A DNA stretch of 64,000 bases from an uncultured Clostridia bacterium (GTDB lineage: Bacteria > Bacillota > Clostridia > TANB77 > CAG-508): assembly GCA_934183325.1 (NCBI GenBank), contig CAKPSH010000001.1:62001-126000 (forward strand). The letters are read 5' to 3'. Shown here in pieces: positions 44,213 through 53,420 of the stretch. The notes under the pieces are model-generated. The model ran no database searches. It saw only the letters and a program-made list of their open reading frames with translations, and was not told the origin of the DNA. Every line of letters begins with the position of its first letter. Position 1 is the stretch's first letter. Made by a program: the position numbers and the translations under genes.

Positions 44213-45296
44213 TTTTTTTCTCCAATTTCTTTATAAACTCTAAAGATTCATTTCTTATTTTCATTAGCCTCTCATTTACATCATCATAGTTAATATCACT
44301 TAAGTTTACTTTTTCATCTTTTATCTCTCTGTCAAGTAAATTTAATTTTTTTGCCAATGAAACTAATCTTGAATTGTTATTTTCTTTATTTTTATCTAAT
44401 TCAAACAAAAAATTTTTATTTAGATTAACTGAGAAACACATTCCATGAAAAGAACTCGTAAGTACTATCTCTGCATTTTTTATATAATTAACAAATTCAA
44501 ATGGTGTAGTACTGCTTAAATTTTTCATTCCATGATATCTCCTATAACCATTGTGAAAACAAATTATCTTTAGATTTTTCTCTTTAGCAATTTTTTTTGC
44601 TACATCTAATATTTTAGGGGTACTTGCTATCAAATAAACGAAAATATATTTTTCTTCAAGGAATAATTTTTCATTTTCGGCATATTTTATCCATTCTTCT
44701 TTTGATAATAATAACGTTGGATCTAATACTACTTCAACTTTTTTATTTGATATAAAACGTTCTATAGTCTTTTTTCCTTCTTCTTCACGCACTGAAATAT
44801 GATTTATATTTTTTATTTCATTTTGAATTTCAACTGATAATTCCACATCTTTACTTCCCAAACTTGCAGCATATGAATTTCTTTTTTTAAAATCTTTTAC
44901 AAACTTTAAATAATAATTTAAATCCCCCATGTGTAGTCTAGGATTCCAAACCTGATCACTCCCAGTGATAAATATGTCATATAACTCATTTGTTTCTTCA
45001 ATATTGTCCTTATTATATACTTTTTTAGATAAATTGTAATAATTGCTTATAAAATCTGCCCTAATCTTTTCAAATTCTTTATTTTTTCTAAAAGTTAATA
45101 AAAATTTTATTAACCCCTTTATACTTGATACTTCCTTAATACTTTTGCATCTATATATTTCTTCTATATACTCATTTCTGTAATCTATTATTTCACATTC
45201 AGTGAATTCATTTTTTACAACATGTTGCAAAGCGAAAGCTTGCAATAAAGCTCCTATATTTTTAGCTCTATGAAACGTCAAAATTCCTACTTTCAT
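44205..45296 (-). CDS. polysaccharide pyruvyl transferase family protein
   Basis: This 363-residue protein has the family start VGILTFHRAKNIGALLQAFA, the ITGSDQVWNPRL motif, the VVLDPTLLL motif and the C-terminal TSSFHGMCFSVNL block. Such enzymes transfer pyruvate as a ketal onto sugars of surface polysaccharides, giving acidic groups. The start has GAGGAGGAATGAG upstream and lies one base after the polymerase stop. Confidence 0.9.
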   Translation of the reverse strand: MKVGILTFHRAKNIGALLQAFALQHVVKNEFTECEIIDYRNEYIEEIYRCKSIKEVSSIKGLIKFLLTFRKNKEFEKIRADFISNYYNLSKKVYNKDNIEETNELYDIFITGSDQVWNPRLHMGDLNYYLKFVKDFKKRNSYAASLGSKDVELSVEIQNEIKNINHISVREEEGKKTIERFISNKKVEVVLDPTLLLSKEEWIKYAENEKLFLEEKYIFVYLIASTPKILDVAKKIAKEKNLKIICFHNGYRRYHGMKNLSSTTPFEFVNYIKNAEIVLTSSFHGMCFSVNLNKNFLFELDKNKENNNSRLVSLAKKLNLLDREIKDEKVNLSDINYDDVNERLMKIRNESLEFIKKLEKKND

Positions 45297-45297
45297 C

Positions 45298-46521
45298 TCA
45301 TTCCTCCTCTAAATTATATATTATTGCAATTGATAACAAATATGGCATAAGAAAAATATGACTATATAAAGGGTTTCCCGTACAACTATAAAAAATAAAA
45401 ATAGTTTGCATACTTATAGAAAACAATATATAATATATTTTTTTCCTCTTGGCCTCTATCTCTGAATTATATTTTTTCAATTTTTTTATAGAACATTCTA
45501 ACGATTTAAATACAGCAAGAATATATAGAAATATTCCTATAATTCCTATTTCTGCCATAATCTGAATATATACATTATGGCTATAATCTCCTATAATATC
45601 AGCTATTGTACCAATTCCTATTCCTGTAAATTTATTATTATCAAATATTTGCATACTTTTATTCCACAACTCTTGCCTTCCATTTAATATGTCATTATCT
45701 CTACTTAAAAATAAAAATTTATTCATGATAATACTAGTTTGAGGAATATTTTTAAGTAAAATTATAATTCCTCCTATACTTATAATAAAAATTAAAATAT
45801 ATTTATAAAAATGTTTTAAGTCATTTAAAGATAAAAAAATATATATAAGAAATACTGTAATACATGTAAAAATCAGCATTCCCCTTTTTCCAGTTAATAT
45901 CAGTGCTAATAACCCTAATAAAAATAATATAATATATATTTTTTTATTTTTTTTCTTAAATAACATATCCAAAAACGATATAACTATAAATATAGTAATA
46001 AAAAAGGCATTAAGTCCGGTTTGTCCAGTTATTCCAGCATACGCGCCATTATTAAATAACAGTACATTTAACTCTAATTCACTTGGTTTTAACAAAATTG
46101 TATTTATATTGTAAATAAAATTTGGCATTAATAGTTGTAATATTGTAAATATTACATACACTGAACTACATATATACATTCCTTTAACAAAAGTTTTCTT
46201 CCAATTAATACAAAATGATTTTTCATAAAATATCTTAATTAAAACTCCTAATAATATCAAAATTATAATTCTGATTGAATTTACTATATCTATTGAAAAA
46301 TAAGATAAAACCATACTATAAATTACAAAAACCAACCACCAAAAAGAGTCTTTTTTTATTTCTATAACTGACTTATTTTTTTGTGTACCCATATAACTAA
46401 TTATTACAAATATCAGTGCCATAATTTGTAAATAATATAGATTAGTAAAATAGTTCCCAAAAAAAATCAATATGATATTAAAAAATATTGAAATATTAAA
46501 AAAAATATTATTTTTTTTCAT
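45298..46521 (-). CDS. wzy: O-antigen ligase/polymerase-type membrane protein (Wzy-like)
   Basis: The 407-residue protein has about ten hydrophobic helices and a large loop with GRQELWNKSMQIF...GIGIGT, followed by DYSHNVYIQIMAEIGIIG. That H-N-x(2-4) loop and the preceding LTGKRGMLI are typical of the O-antigen ligase/Wzy family. In this locus it is the best candidate for the repeat-unit polymerase. It overlaps the upstream GT4 gene by 14 bases. Confidence 0.88.
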   Translation of the reverse strand: MKKNNIFFNISIFFNIILIFFGNYFTNLYYLQIMALIFVIISYMGTQKNKSVIEIKKDSFWWLVFVIYSMVLSYFSIDIVNSIRIIILILLGVLIKIFYEKSFCINWKKTFVKGMYICSSVYVIFTILQLLMPNFIYNINTILLKPSELELNVLLFNNGAYAGITGQTGLNAFFITIFIVISFLDMLFKKKNKKIYIILFLLGLLALILTGKRGMLIFTCITVFLIYIFLSLNDLKHFYKYILIFIISIGGIIILLKNIPQTSIIMNKFLFLSRDNDILNGRQELWNKSMQIFDNNKFTGIGIGTIADIIGDYSHNVYIQIMAEIGIIGIFLYILAVFKSLECSIKKLKKYNSEIEAKRKKIYYILFSISMQTIFIFYSCTGNPLYSHIFLMPYLLSIAIIYNLEEE

Positions 46522-47686
46522 TTATAACTCCTTCTATTATTTTATCAAAATTACCTATATAATTTTCTAATGAAAATTTCAATGAATCAATTGTCGCATA
46601 TTTTTTTAATAATCCAATTTTTTCTTTGTCCATTGATAAATATTTATTTATTGCACATTTTATGTTGTCTTTTAAATTTCCATCATTTTTAACCATAAAT
46701 CTTGATTTATAAGAAGCAACTTCCTTCATTCCACCCATATCACTTATAATGACAGGCTTTCCTGAAGCTAAAAATTCCAAAACTACAAGTCCAAATGCTT
46801 CATTACATTTTGAAGGAATTATTCCAATATCGGCTATTTTATAATAATAATTAATATTTGAATAATCAATATATTCTTTATATATTATATTCAAATTATT
46901 CTTTATTATTTTTTTTATTACTCTCAAAAACTTTTTACTACTTGGTTTTCCTATGATTACAAGTTTTGCATCTTTTAAACTTAATTCAACAAATGCTTCA
47001 ATTAATTCCACTACTCCTTTTTCAGGTACTATTCTTCCAGAATACATAAATACAATTTCTTTTTCTTTTATCTGTAATTCACATCTTAATTTTCTTTGCT
47101 TTTCTTCGTCAACATTTCTGAACTTTTCTAGCTCAATACCATTATATAATACCTGTATTTTTTTATTTTTTCCATCTATTTTTTCAATTTCATACTTTAA
47201 AGCATTACTAATTGGCAAAATTTTATCATATGATTTAATAGCTTTCATGTTTAATTTTGATTTTTCATTTAAAAAATCATTATGTAAGTGCAGAACAATT
47301 TTCGTTTTTGGAAATGATTTTCTAAGTACAATCCCAAATAATGGATCATTTTCCACAATTATAATATCATATTTTTCACAATTTTTTTTCATTTTTTTTA
47401 TAACACTATGTATATACTGATTTCCTATATATACTTTTGGAATACTATTGATTATTTTGCGTAAGATTCTTTTCACCTTAAAACTTATCTTCTTATCATT
47501 AATACAGTGAATTTTATATTTTTGATGTTCTTCATTTTTAGAGTTGTATACAGTATAAATGGAAATATTATTATTTTGATATAATTTTGTATTACTAATA
47601 AACATATCAATAAGTGTTTCAACTGCCCCACCCAAAACCGATGGAACTGGTAATAATCCTGGTGTAATAATAACTATATTTGCCAT
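46508..47686 (-). CDS. family 4 glycosyltransferase
   Basis: The 392-residue GT-B enzyme has an N-terminal GGAVETLID, the central MYSGRIVPEKGVVELIEAF and the donor-binding E...FGLVVLEFLASGKPVI motif (EAFGLVVLEFLASGKPV), as in retaining GT4 enzymes. The donor and acceptor are unknown. The start has AAAGGAG upstream. It lies 11 bases downstream of the GT8 gene. Confidence 0.92.
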   Translation of the reverse strand: MANIVIITPGLLPVPSVLGGAVETLIDMFISNTKLYQNNNISIYTVYNSKNEEHQKYKIHCINDKKISFKVKRILRKIINSIPKVYIGNQYIHSVIKKMKKNCEKYDIIIVENDPLFGIVLRKSFPKTKIVLHLHNDFLNEKSKLNMKAIKSYDKILPISNALKYEIEKIDGKNKKIQVLYNGIELEKFRNVDEEKQRKLRCELQIKEKEIVFMYSGRIVPEKGVVELIEAFVELSLKDAKLVIIGKPSSKKFLRVIKKIIKNNLNIIYKEYIDYSNINYYYKIADIGIIPSKCNEAFGLVVLEFLASGKPVIISDMGGMKEVASYKSRFMVKNDGNLKDNIKCAINKYLSMDKEKIGLLKKYATIDSLKFSLENYIGNFDKIIEGVINEKK

Positions 47687-47697
47687 AACTTGCTCCT

Positions 47698-48639
47698 TTA
47701 TTTTTTTATATATTTTTTTCTTCGTATATTTAATATATTTTCAACAAAAATAAAAAAACTAAAAGGAAAATTTTCATATATAAACTTTCTAATTTTGATT
47801 TTTTTGCTTAGTGGCTTATTTTTTAATTCTCCACCGTTTTTTAAGTATATATCTAAGAAGTTATTTTTATATGGATGAGTACATTCATAATACCATGGTC
47901 TATTATAAAATTTCTCAAGGAAATGAATAATTTTAGGGTGATTTTTAGCATAATCTATTTCATCATTTGAATAATACTCCTTCAAATGATATAATTTTTT
48001 TATCTGATCAGCATTCATCATCAAAAATTCTGGCATCACATTATTATTAGGTGGCAAAATATATATTTTTCCATTGCATATTCCATTCAAAATTCCCTGG
48101 TCGTGATGAACCACATTATATCTATGACACTTAATATATTCTAATACTTTTTCTTTAAAGTTCTCTTCTCTCCATTTTTTTAAATTAATCAACATAACTC
48201 CAGAATTCACATATTTGTCTTCTTCTTTCATTTCAACAGCTTCTTTTAAATAATATGGAACAGTATCTAGGACAGCTCCAATGTAATTATCCTTTATATC
48301 AGTGTTCCATAATTTACTTAAATCGCTTACTATTATTGTATCAGCATCTATATAAAGAATCTTATTTGTATCAACCTTATCCTCTATAAATAATCTAGCA
48401 TAAGCTGCAATAGAAAACTCGTTATTCTTTTTCATATCTTTGCATATTTCTTCACAAGAAATAAATGAAACCGTTGCTTTATAGCTATATATTATTTCTT
48501 TCAATTCATTTTTCATTTTTTTTGTTAAATTATTTTCTATAATATAAATATTAACATCCTTATTATATTTTAATAAAGATACAATTGATGTTAAACATAT
48601 TTTTAAATATTTGTCATCTGTAGAATATAATACATTCAT
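47698..48639 (-). CDS. family 8 glycosyltransferase
   Basis: This 313-residue GT8 enzyme starts with NVLYSTDDKYLKICLTSIVS and has the DXD motif ILYIDADTIIVSDLSKLW, YVNSGVMLINLKKWR and HHDQGILNG. These are the ordered motifs of LPS alpha-galactosyl/glucosyl transferases. The C-terminus is basic with a hydrophobic segment, suggesting membrane association. It starts four bases after the preceding GT4 stop. Confidence 0.92.
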   Translation of the reverse strand: MNVLYSTDDKYLKICLTSIVSLLKYNKDVNIYIIENNLTKKMKNELKEIIYSYKATVSFISCEEICKDMKKNNEFSIAAYARLFIEDKVDTNKILYIDADTIIVSDLSKLWNTDIKDNYIGAVLDTVPYYLKEAVEMKEEDKYVNSGVMLINLKKWREENFKEKVLEYIKCHRYNVVHHDQGILNGICNGKIYILPPNNNVMPEFLMMNADQIKKLYHLKEYYSNDEIDYAKNHPKIIHFLEKFYNRPWYYECTHPYKNNFLDIYLKNGGELKNKPLSKKIKIRKFIYENFPFSFFIFVENILNIRRKKYIKK

Positions 48640-48642
48640 TTA

Positions 48643-49692
48643 TCATCCACCCTCATACAATTCTTTGATCTTTCTATAATATTCTTTTTCATTATTTAAT
48701 TTAATAGATTGTTTTAAAGAATTTTTTACTTTTATATCATAATATTCCTTATCAGTTAAAAGTTTCTCTATTTCATTTACATAATCATCAATTTCGTTTG
48801 GATTGCATAACTTTCCACAAGTATCATTTATTATTTGATTTATTCCACCAACGTTGCTGACAACACAAGGAACTCCTAATGTTATTGCTTCATATGTAAC
48901 TAATCCGAATCCTTCCCAATCAGATGTCAATAAAAATACCTTGGACTCATTTAAATATATAAAAGGATTTGCTTTAAATCCAATAAACTCAATCATATCT
49001 TGTACATGATATTTTTGACATATTCTTATTACTTCATTTTTAATCTCACCATCTCCAATCCAAATTGCTCTAATCTTTATTTTTTTTTCATTTAATATTG
49101 AAATAATTCTAATAAATCTTTCTGGATTTTTTTGAGGTGTTAATCGAGCAATACAACAGACATCATATATCTTTTTTACATTTGATATATTTGATATTTT
49201 TTCTAATATTCTTTTTGGTTCTAATGGATTACCTATAACATGTACTTTGTTTTTTATTAATTTTGAAAATACAAATTCACTAACAACAGATTCAGATACT
49301 GCTATAACTCTATCTGCATATTGGCCTATTATTAAATATATAAAAGAATTTATACATATTTTCCTTAACCATGGTGGATTATTATGCAAGTGACAAATTA
49401 TCCTTGTTTTTTTATTTTTCATTAATATAGAAATCAAAGACGCTCTAAAATCATGTGCATGAATTACGTCTGGTTTATATTCCTTTATTACTCTTTTTAA
49501 TTCTTTATTACATAATTTTTCAATAGGAATATATTTAACATTTTCTTCCCTTAGCCTTTCTTCTATTGGACCTTTTGGAGATACATAATAGCATTCATAG
49601 TTACTATCTTTTTCCAATTGTTTAATTATAGTTATTGCCACATTCTCTGCTCCTGAAAACGATGAAGAATTTAAAACATGTAAAATTCTCAC
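48643..49692 (-). CDS. family 4 glycosyltransferase
   Basis: The 349-residue GT-B enzyme has LNSSSFSGAENVAI at the start, DVIHAHDFRASL, the phosphate-binding VCCIARLTPQKNPERFI and the C-terminal DWEGFGLVTYEAITLGVP. The start is a GTG at 49692 that overlaps the upstream gene's stop region by four bases, with AGGAGTGA upstream. It acts on the lipid-linked intermediate; the sugar is unknown. Confidence 0.92.
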   Translation of the reverse strand: MRILHVLNSSSFSGAENVAITIIKQLEKDSNYECYYVSPKGPIEERLREENVKYIPIEKLCNKELKRVIKEYKPDVIHAHDFRASLISILMKNKKTRIICHLHNNPPWLRKICINSFIYLIIGQYADRVIAVSESVVSEFVFSKLIKNKVHVIGNPLEPKRILEKISNISNVKKIYDVCCIARLTPQKNPERFIRIISILNEKKIKIRAIWIGDGEIKNEVIRICQKYHVQDMIEFIGFKANPFIYLNESKVFLLTSDWEGFGLVTYEAITLGVPCVVSNVGGINQIINDTCGKLCNPNEIDDYVNEIEKLLTDKEYYDIKVKNSLKQSIKLNNEKEYYRKIKELYEGG

Positions 49693-50816
49693 TTTTGTTC
49701 ACTCCTAAAATAGATTTTTTTCATATCTTTAATTACATTATCTAAAGTATACTTTTTTATTTCATCCTTTGATTTTTTTCCAAACTTTTCTCTTAAATTT
49801 ATATCCTTAATTAAAAGACTTGTATAGTTATATATATTATTTTCCATTACATCATTTTGTGGAACAATAAAACCATTTTCATTATGTATTACTAGTTCTC
49901 TATTCCCTCTACAATCTGTTGCAACAATTGGTAATTCCATATACATCGCTTCCATAATATTAACAGGTAATCCTTCTTGTCTAGCAACTGAAATTGCTAT
50001 ATCAGATATATTTAATATTTCTGGTATATCTTTTCTGTATCCTAAAAACAAAACATTTCCATCTATTTTTAACTTTTTTGCTAATTTCTGACATTTTCCG
50101 TTCAGACTATCGCTACCTACTAGTAATAGTTTTACATTTTTGTTATTTTTTATTATTCTTTGAAATGCTTTAATTAATAATTCCTGTCTTTTTCTTTTTG
50201 ATATTTCAGCTGTATACACTACCACAAAATCATTCTCTTCTAATCCTAATTTTTTCTTTAAACTTCTCTTTTCTTCATCAGAAATTTCTACGTTAAACTT
50301 TTTTTCATCAAGACCAACTCCATGGACTAAATGTAAATCTTTTATTTTGAATTTCTTCTTTGCTAATTCATAATCCTCTTGTGTAATAGTTATCTGTGTA
50401 TCTGTGTATTTTGCCAAATATTTTTCTACAGGATAGAAAAACATCCAATTCTTTAATGGAGCTCCTTTGAAGAAATGATATCCATGTGCCGTATATATTA
50501 CTCTTGTACCATTTTTTCGTGCTTTTTTTGCTGCTAATCTTGCTACCACACTTCCCATTGGTGTATGGCAATGAATTATATCAAATTTTTCTTCATTACA
50601 TATTTTTTTTAGTTCTTTTATTGCTTTAATATTACTAATTTTAAATGGACTTCTTTTGATGCTAATTTTATGATGCACATCACAATATGGAATTTCTACA
50701 TCATCATCTGTTGCTACATGTACTTCATATCCGTTATCTTTAAATAGTTTTAAATATGGTAAATGAAATGTAGTTATATGCTTAGTTATTGTTGCTACAA
50801 ATAATACTTTTTTCAT
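49689..50816 (-). CDS. family 4 glycosyltransferase, probably second sugar
   Basis: This is a 375-residue GT4 enzyme with DIIHCHTPMGSVVARLAA, YTAHGYHFFKGAPLKNW, VYTAEISKRKRQELLIKAF and ARQEGLPVNIMEAMYMELP. Relatives with the HGYHFFKGAP segment are often found directly after the initiating phosphoglycosyl transferase, so it may add the second sugar. That is inference from position. It starts one base after the acetyltransferase stop, with AAAAGGAAAT upstream at long spacing. Confidence 0.9.
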   Translation of the reverse strand: MKKVLFVATITKHITTFHLPYLKLFKDNGYEVHVATDDDVEIPYCDVHHKISIKRSPFKISNIKAIKELKKICNEEKFDIIHCHTPMGSVVARLAAKKARKNGTRVIYTAHGYHFFKGAPLKNWMFFYPVEKYLAKYTDTQITITQEDYELAKKKFKIKDLHLVHGVGLDEKKFNVEISDEEKRSLKKKLGLEENDFVVVYTAEISKRKRQELLIKAFQRIIKNNKNVKLLLVGSDSLNGKCQKLAKKLKIDGNVLFLGYRKDIPEILNISDIAISVARQEGLPVNIMEAMYMELPIVATDCRGNRELVIHNENGFIVPQNDVMENNIYNYTSLLIKDINLREKFGKKSKDEIKKYTLDNVIKDMKKIYFRSEQK

Positions 50817-50817
50817 T

Positions 50818-51450
50818 TTAAATTTTAATTTCCTTTTCTGTTTTTATTTTTGCTGGTACTCCAATATATATATCACTTTTTACTAAATCTTTTACAACTA
50901 CTGCTCCTGCTCCTATGATACACTCTTTGCAAATTGTTATATTGTTTTTAACAGTAACCCCTACTCCTATATGTGTTAATTCTCCAATTTTTACAGTTCC
51001 AGCTAGTACTGCTCTTGGAGATATGTGTACATAATCCTCAATGATATTATCGTGTTCAATTATTGCTCCAGTATTTATTATACAATTTTTTCCAATAATA
51101 GCATCTGCATTTATACAGGCATTTGCCATTATTACTGTTCCTTCTCCTATTTGAACTCCTTTTGCTATCACTGATGTTGGATGTATTGCTGTATATAATT
51201 GTAATTCATATTCTTCATAAATTTTCTTCCTAAGTAAATTATTTCCAATAGCAATTATAAAATAAATGTCCTTTGATGTAAAGGTTTCACATTCACTAAT
51301 TTTTCCTATAACCTTATATCCATAGATTTCTTGATTTTTTTCTTTATTATCATCAAGAAATCCTAAAACCTTATCATTACTTTTTTCTATTATATCTGCT
51401 ATTACTTTTGCATGACCACCTGCACCAATTATAATAACATTTTTAGACAT
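50818..51450 (-). CDS. pglD: PglD/NeuD-type sugar O/N-acetyltransferase
   Basis: The 210-residue protein has an N-terminal Rossmann-like part (NVIIIGAGGHAKVIADII) and a C-terminal left-handed beta-helix of hexapeptide repeats (IGEGTVIMANACINADAIIG, IEDYVHISPRAVLAG). In the PglD family this acetylates the 4-amino group of the UDP-sugar made by PglF and PglE. The histidine in EHDNIIEDYVHISP is where the family's catalytic base lies. It overlaps the PglC-like gene by eight bases. Confidence 0.88.
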   Translation of the reverse strand: MSKNVIIIGAGGHAKVIADIIEKSNDKVLGFLDDNKEKNQEIYGYKVIGKISECETFTSKDIYFIIAIGNNLLRKKIYEEYELQLYTAIHPTSVIAKGVQIGEGTVIMANACINADAIIGKNCIINTGAIIEHDNIIEDYVHISPRAVLAGTVKIGELTHIGVGVTVKNNITICKECIIGAGAVVVKDLVKSDIYIGVPAKIKTEKEIKI

Positions 51451-52066
51451 TCATTTTGTCCTCCTTATTTCCTGTAAATTTTTCCATTGTTGCATTTCCT
51501 TCTTGCGATATTCCTTCTCTTTTTATAACTTTTAAAGCTGTTTTTAAAACTATTTTTAAATCTTCAATAAAAGTAATATTTTCTATGTACATTAAATCAT
51601 CATTAAATTTTTCTTCCCAACTAATTGAATTTCTTCCACTAATTTGTGCATATCCTGTTAACCCAGGTCTTACATTGTGTCTGCATCTCTGTTTTTCATT
51701 ATATAGTGGTAAGTATTCTACTAATAATGGTCTTGGTCCTACTATACTCATATCACCTTTGATAATATTTATAAGCTCTGGCAGTTCATCTAAACTAGTA
51801 CTTCTTAAAAATTTTCCAAACTTAGTTAATCTTACTTCATCAGGTAGTAGCTTTCCATTCTTGTCTTTTTCATCTGTCATTGTTCTAAATTTGTATAAAG
51901 TAAATATTTTCTCGTTTAAGCCTGGTCTTTCTTGTTTAAATATTATAGGACTACCTAATTTTATTCTTACTAATATTGCTAATACTAAGTAAATTGGTGA
52001 TAAAATTATTAATGCAATAAGGCTAAGTGTAAAATCTAACACTCTTTTTATGTATTTTCTGTACAT
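51443..52066 (-). CDS. pglC: PglC-type phosphoglycosyl transferase (initiating enzyme)
   Basis: This 207-residue small monotopic sugar transferase puts the first sugar-1-phosphate on undecaprenyl phosphate. It has a single N-terminal re-entrant hydrophobic segment (about 11-34), then FKQERPG, LYKFRTM, the catalytic Asp-Glu in STSLDELPELINI, MSIVGPRPLL and RPGLTGYAQISGRN. The absence of the N-terminal multi-helix extension makes it PglC-like rather than WbaP-like. The start chosen is the ATG at 52066; the earlier ATG at 52087 overlaps the AAGGAG site. With the PglD, PglE and PglF-like genes beside it, the first sugar is probably a diacetamido-trideoxyhexose. Confidence 0.93.
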   Translation of the reverse strand: MYRKYIKRVLDFTLSLIALIILSPIYLVLAILVRIKLGSPIIFKQERPGLNEKIFTLYKFRTMTDEKDKNGKLLPDEVRLTKFGKFLRSTSLDELPELINIIKGDMSIVGPRPLLVEYLPLYNEKQRCRHNVRPGLTGYAQISGRNSISWEEKFNDDLMYIENITFIEDLKIVLKTALKVIKREGISQEGNATMEKFTGNKEDKMNV

Positions 52067-52129
52067 CCTTGTTCTCCTTCTATTCATGAAATAAGGATAA
52101 GTTTAACTTTTTGCTTACCCTTAGTCGCT

Positions 52130-53260
52130 TTATTTTTCAAATAAAGTTTTTATCGCTTTGATTACTCTTTCCATATCTTCTTCTGTATTTTTTGTGTCTG
52201 AAGGTAGACATACTCCTCTTTCGAATAAATCTTCTGATACTGCTTTATCTTCTACTTTTATAAAATCATAAGCTTTAAATACAGGTTGCAAATGCATTGG
52301 TTTCCATACTGGTCTTGTTTCTATATCTTGTTTTTCTAACGCTTCCATTATTTGTAATGGTGTAACTTTAGAGTTTTTCTTTAAAGTTATTACTGATAGC
52401 CAATGATTTGGTCTTGTATTTTCTCTCATTGGTTGCATTTCTATTTCTTCAATATCTTTAAATGCTTCTTTGTAGGTTTCATATATTTTGTTTTTTTGTT
52501 CTATTCTTTTTTCTAATACTTTTAATTGTCCTCTTCCAATTCCTGCAACTATATTGCTCATTCTATAGTTGTATCCTATTTCTTCATGTTGATAATGTCT
52601 TGCTTTTTCTCTGGCTTGTGTTATCCAAAAGCGAACTTTTTGTATTCTTTCTTCATCGTCTGAAACTAACATTCCTCCACCAGATGTAGTTATTATTTTA
52701 TTTCCGTTAAATGAGTATATTCCGTATTTTCCAAATGTTCCTGTATGTTTTCCATTATATGTACTTCCTAAGCTTTCTGCTGCATCTTCTATTAATGTTG
52801 TATTGTGTTCTTTACATATTCTTACAATTTCATCTAATTTTGCTGGATTTCCATATAAATGTACTAGTACAACAGCCTTTGGATTTGGATATTTTTCAAA
52901 AGCTTTTTCTAAAGCTCTTGGATCCATGTTCCATGTGTCTGGTTCACTATCTATAAATACAGGTGTTGCATTTTGGTATATTATTGGATTACAAGATGCT
53001 GAGAATGTTAATGAAGAGCAAAATACAATATCTCCTTCTCCAACTCCTGCAGCTTTTAATGCCATATGTATTGCTGCTGTTCCTGCACTTGTAGCAGCCG
53101 CACTTTTGACTCCTACATAATTAGATAACTCTTTTTCAAATTCATCAACATTTTTTCCTAATGGTGCTATCCAATTTGTATCAAATGCTTCTTTTACATA
53201 TTCTTGTTCATAACCTTCATCAGACATATGTGGTGAAGCTAATAAAATTTTTTTACTCAT
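52130..53260 (-). CDS. pglE: PglE-type PLP-dependent sugar aminotransferase (DegT/DnrJ/EryC1/StrS)
   Basis: The 376-residue enzyme shows ATSAGTAAIHMALKA near residues 56-70, LIEDAAESLGSTYNGKHTGT with the PLP-stacking acid, and the Schiff-base lysine K188 in YSFNGNKIITTSGGGM. It would aminate the 4-keto sugar produced by the PglF-type dehydratase. The start has GAAGGTAAG upstream. It lies 63 bases before the PglC-like gene. Confidence 0.94.
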   Translation of the reverse strand: MSKKILLASPHMSDEGYEQEYVKEAFDTNWIAPLGKNVDEFEKELSNYVGVKSAAATSAGTAAIHMALKAAGVGEGDIVFCSSLTFSASCNPIIYQNATPVFIDSEPDTWNMDPRALEKAFEKYPNPKAVVLVHLYGNPAKLDEIVRICKEHNTTLIEDAAESLGSTYNGKHTGTFGKYGIYSFNGNKIITTSGGGMLVSDDEERIQKVRFWITQAREKARHYQHEEIGYNYRMSNIVAGIGRGQLKVLEKRIEQKNKIYETYKEAFKDIEEIEMQPMRENTRPNHWLSVITLKKNSKVTPLQIMEALEKQDIETRPVWKPMHLQPVFKAYDFIKVEDKAVSEDLFERGVCLPSDTKNTEEDMERVIKAIKTLFEK

Positions 53261-53420
53261 TTTCTTACCTTCTTTATTTATATTTTAAAATAACTTTCTC
53301 TATATTTCAATGTTATTTTTTTCAATTTTTCTCTTTTTATATTTTATACATATAATGCCAATTTTGCAAGTAATTATTGTAAAGTTTTACATTTTTCTGC
53401 TATTATTTTATTTTCAAACT

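Noticed and set aside
46953..47420. Plus-strand open frame of 155 codons
   Set aside because: It is antisense to a GT4 glycosyltransferase with complete motifs and lacks a ribosome binding site.
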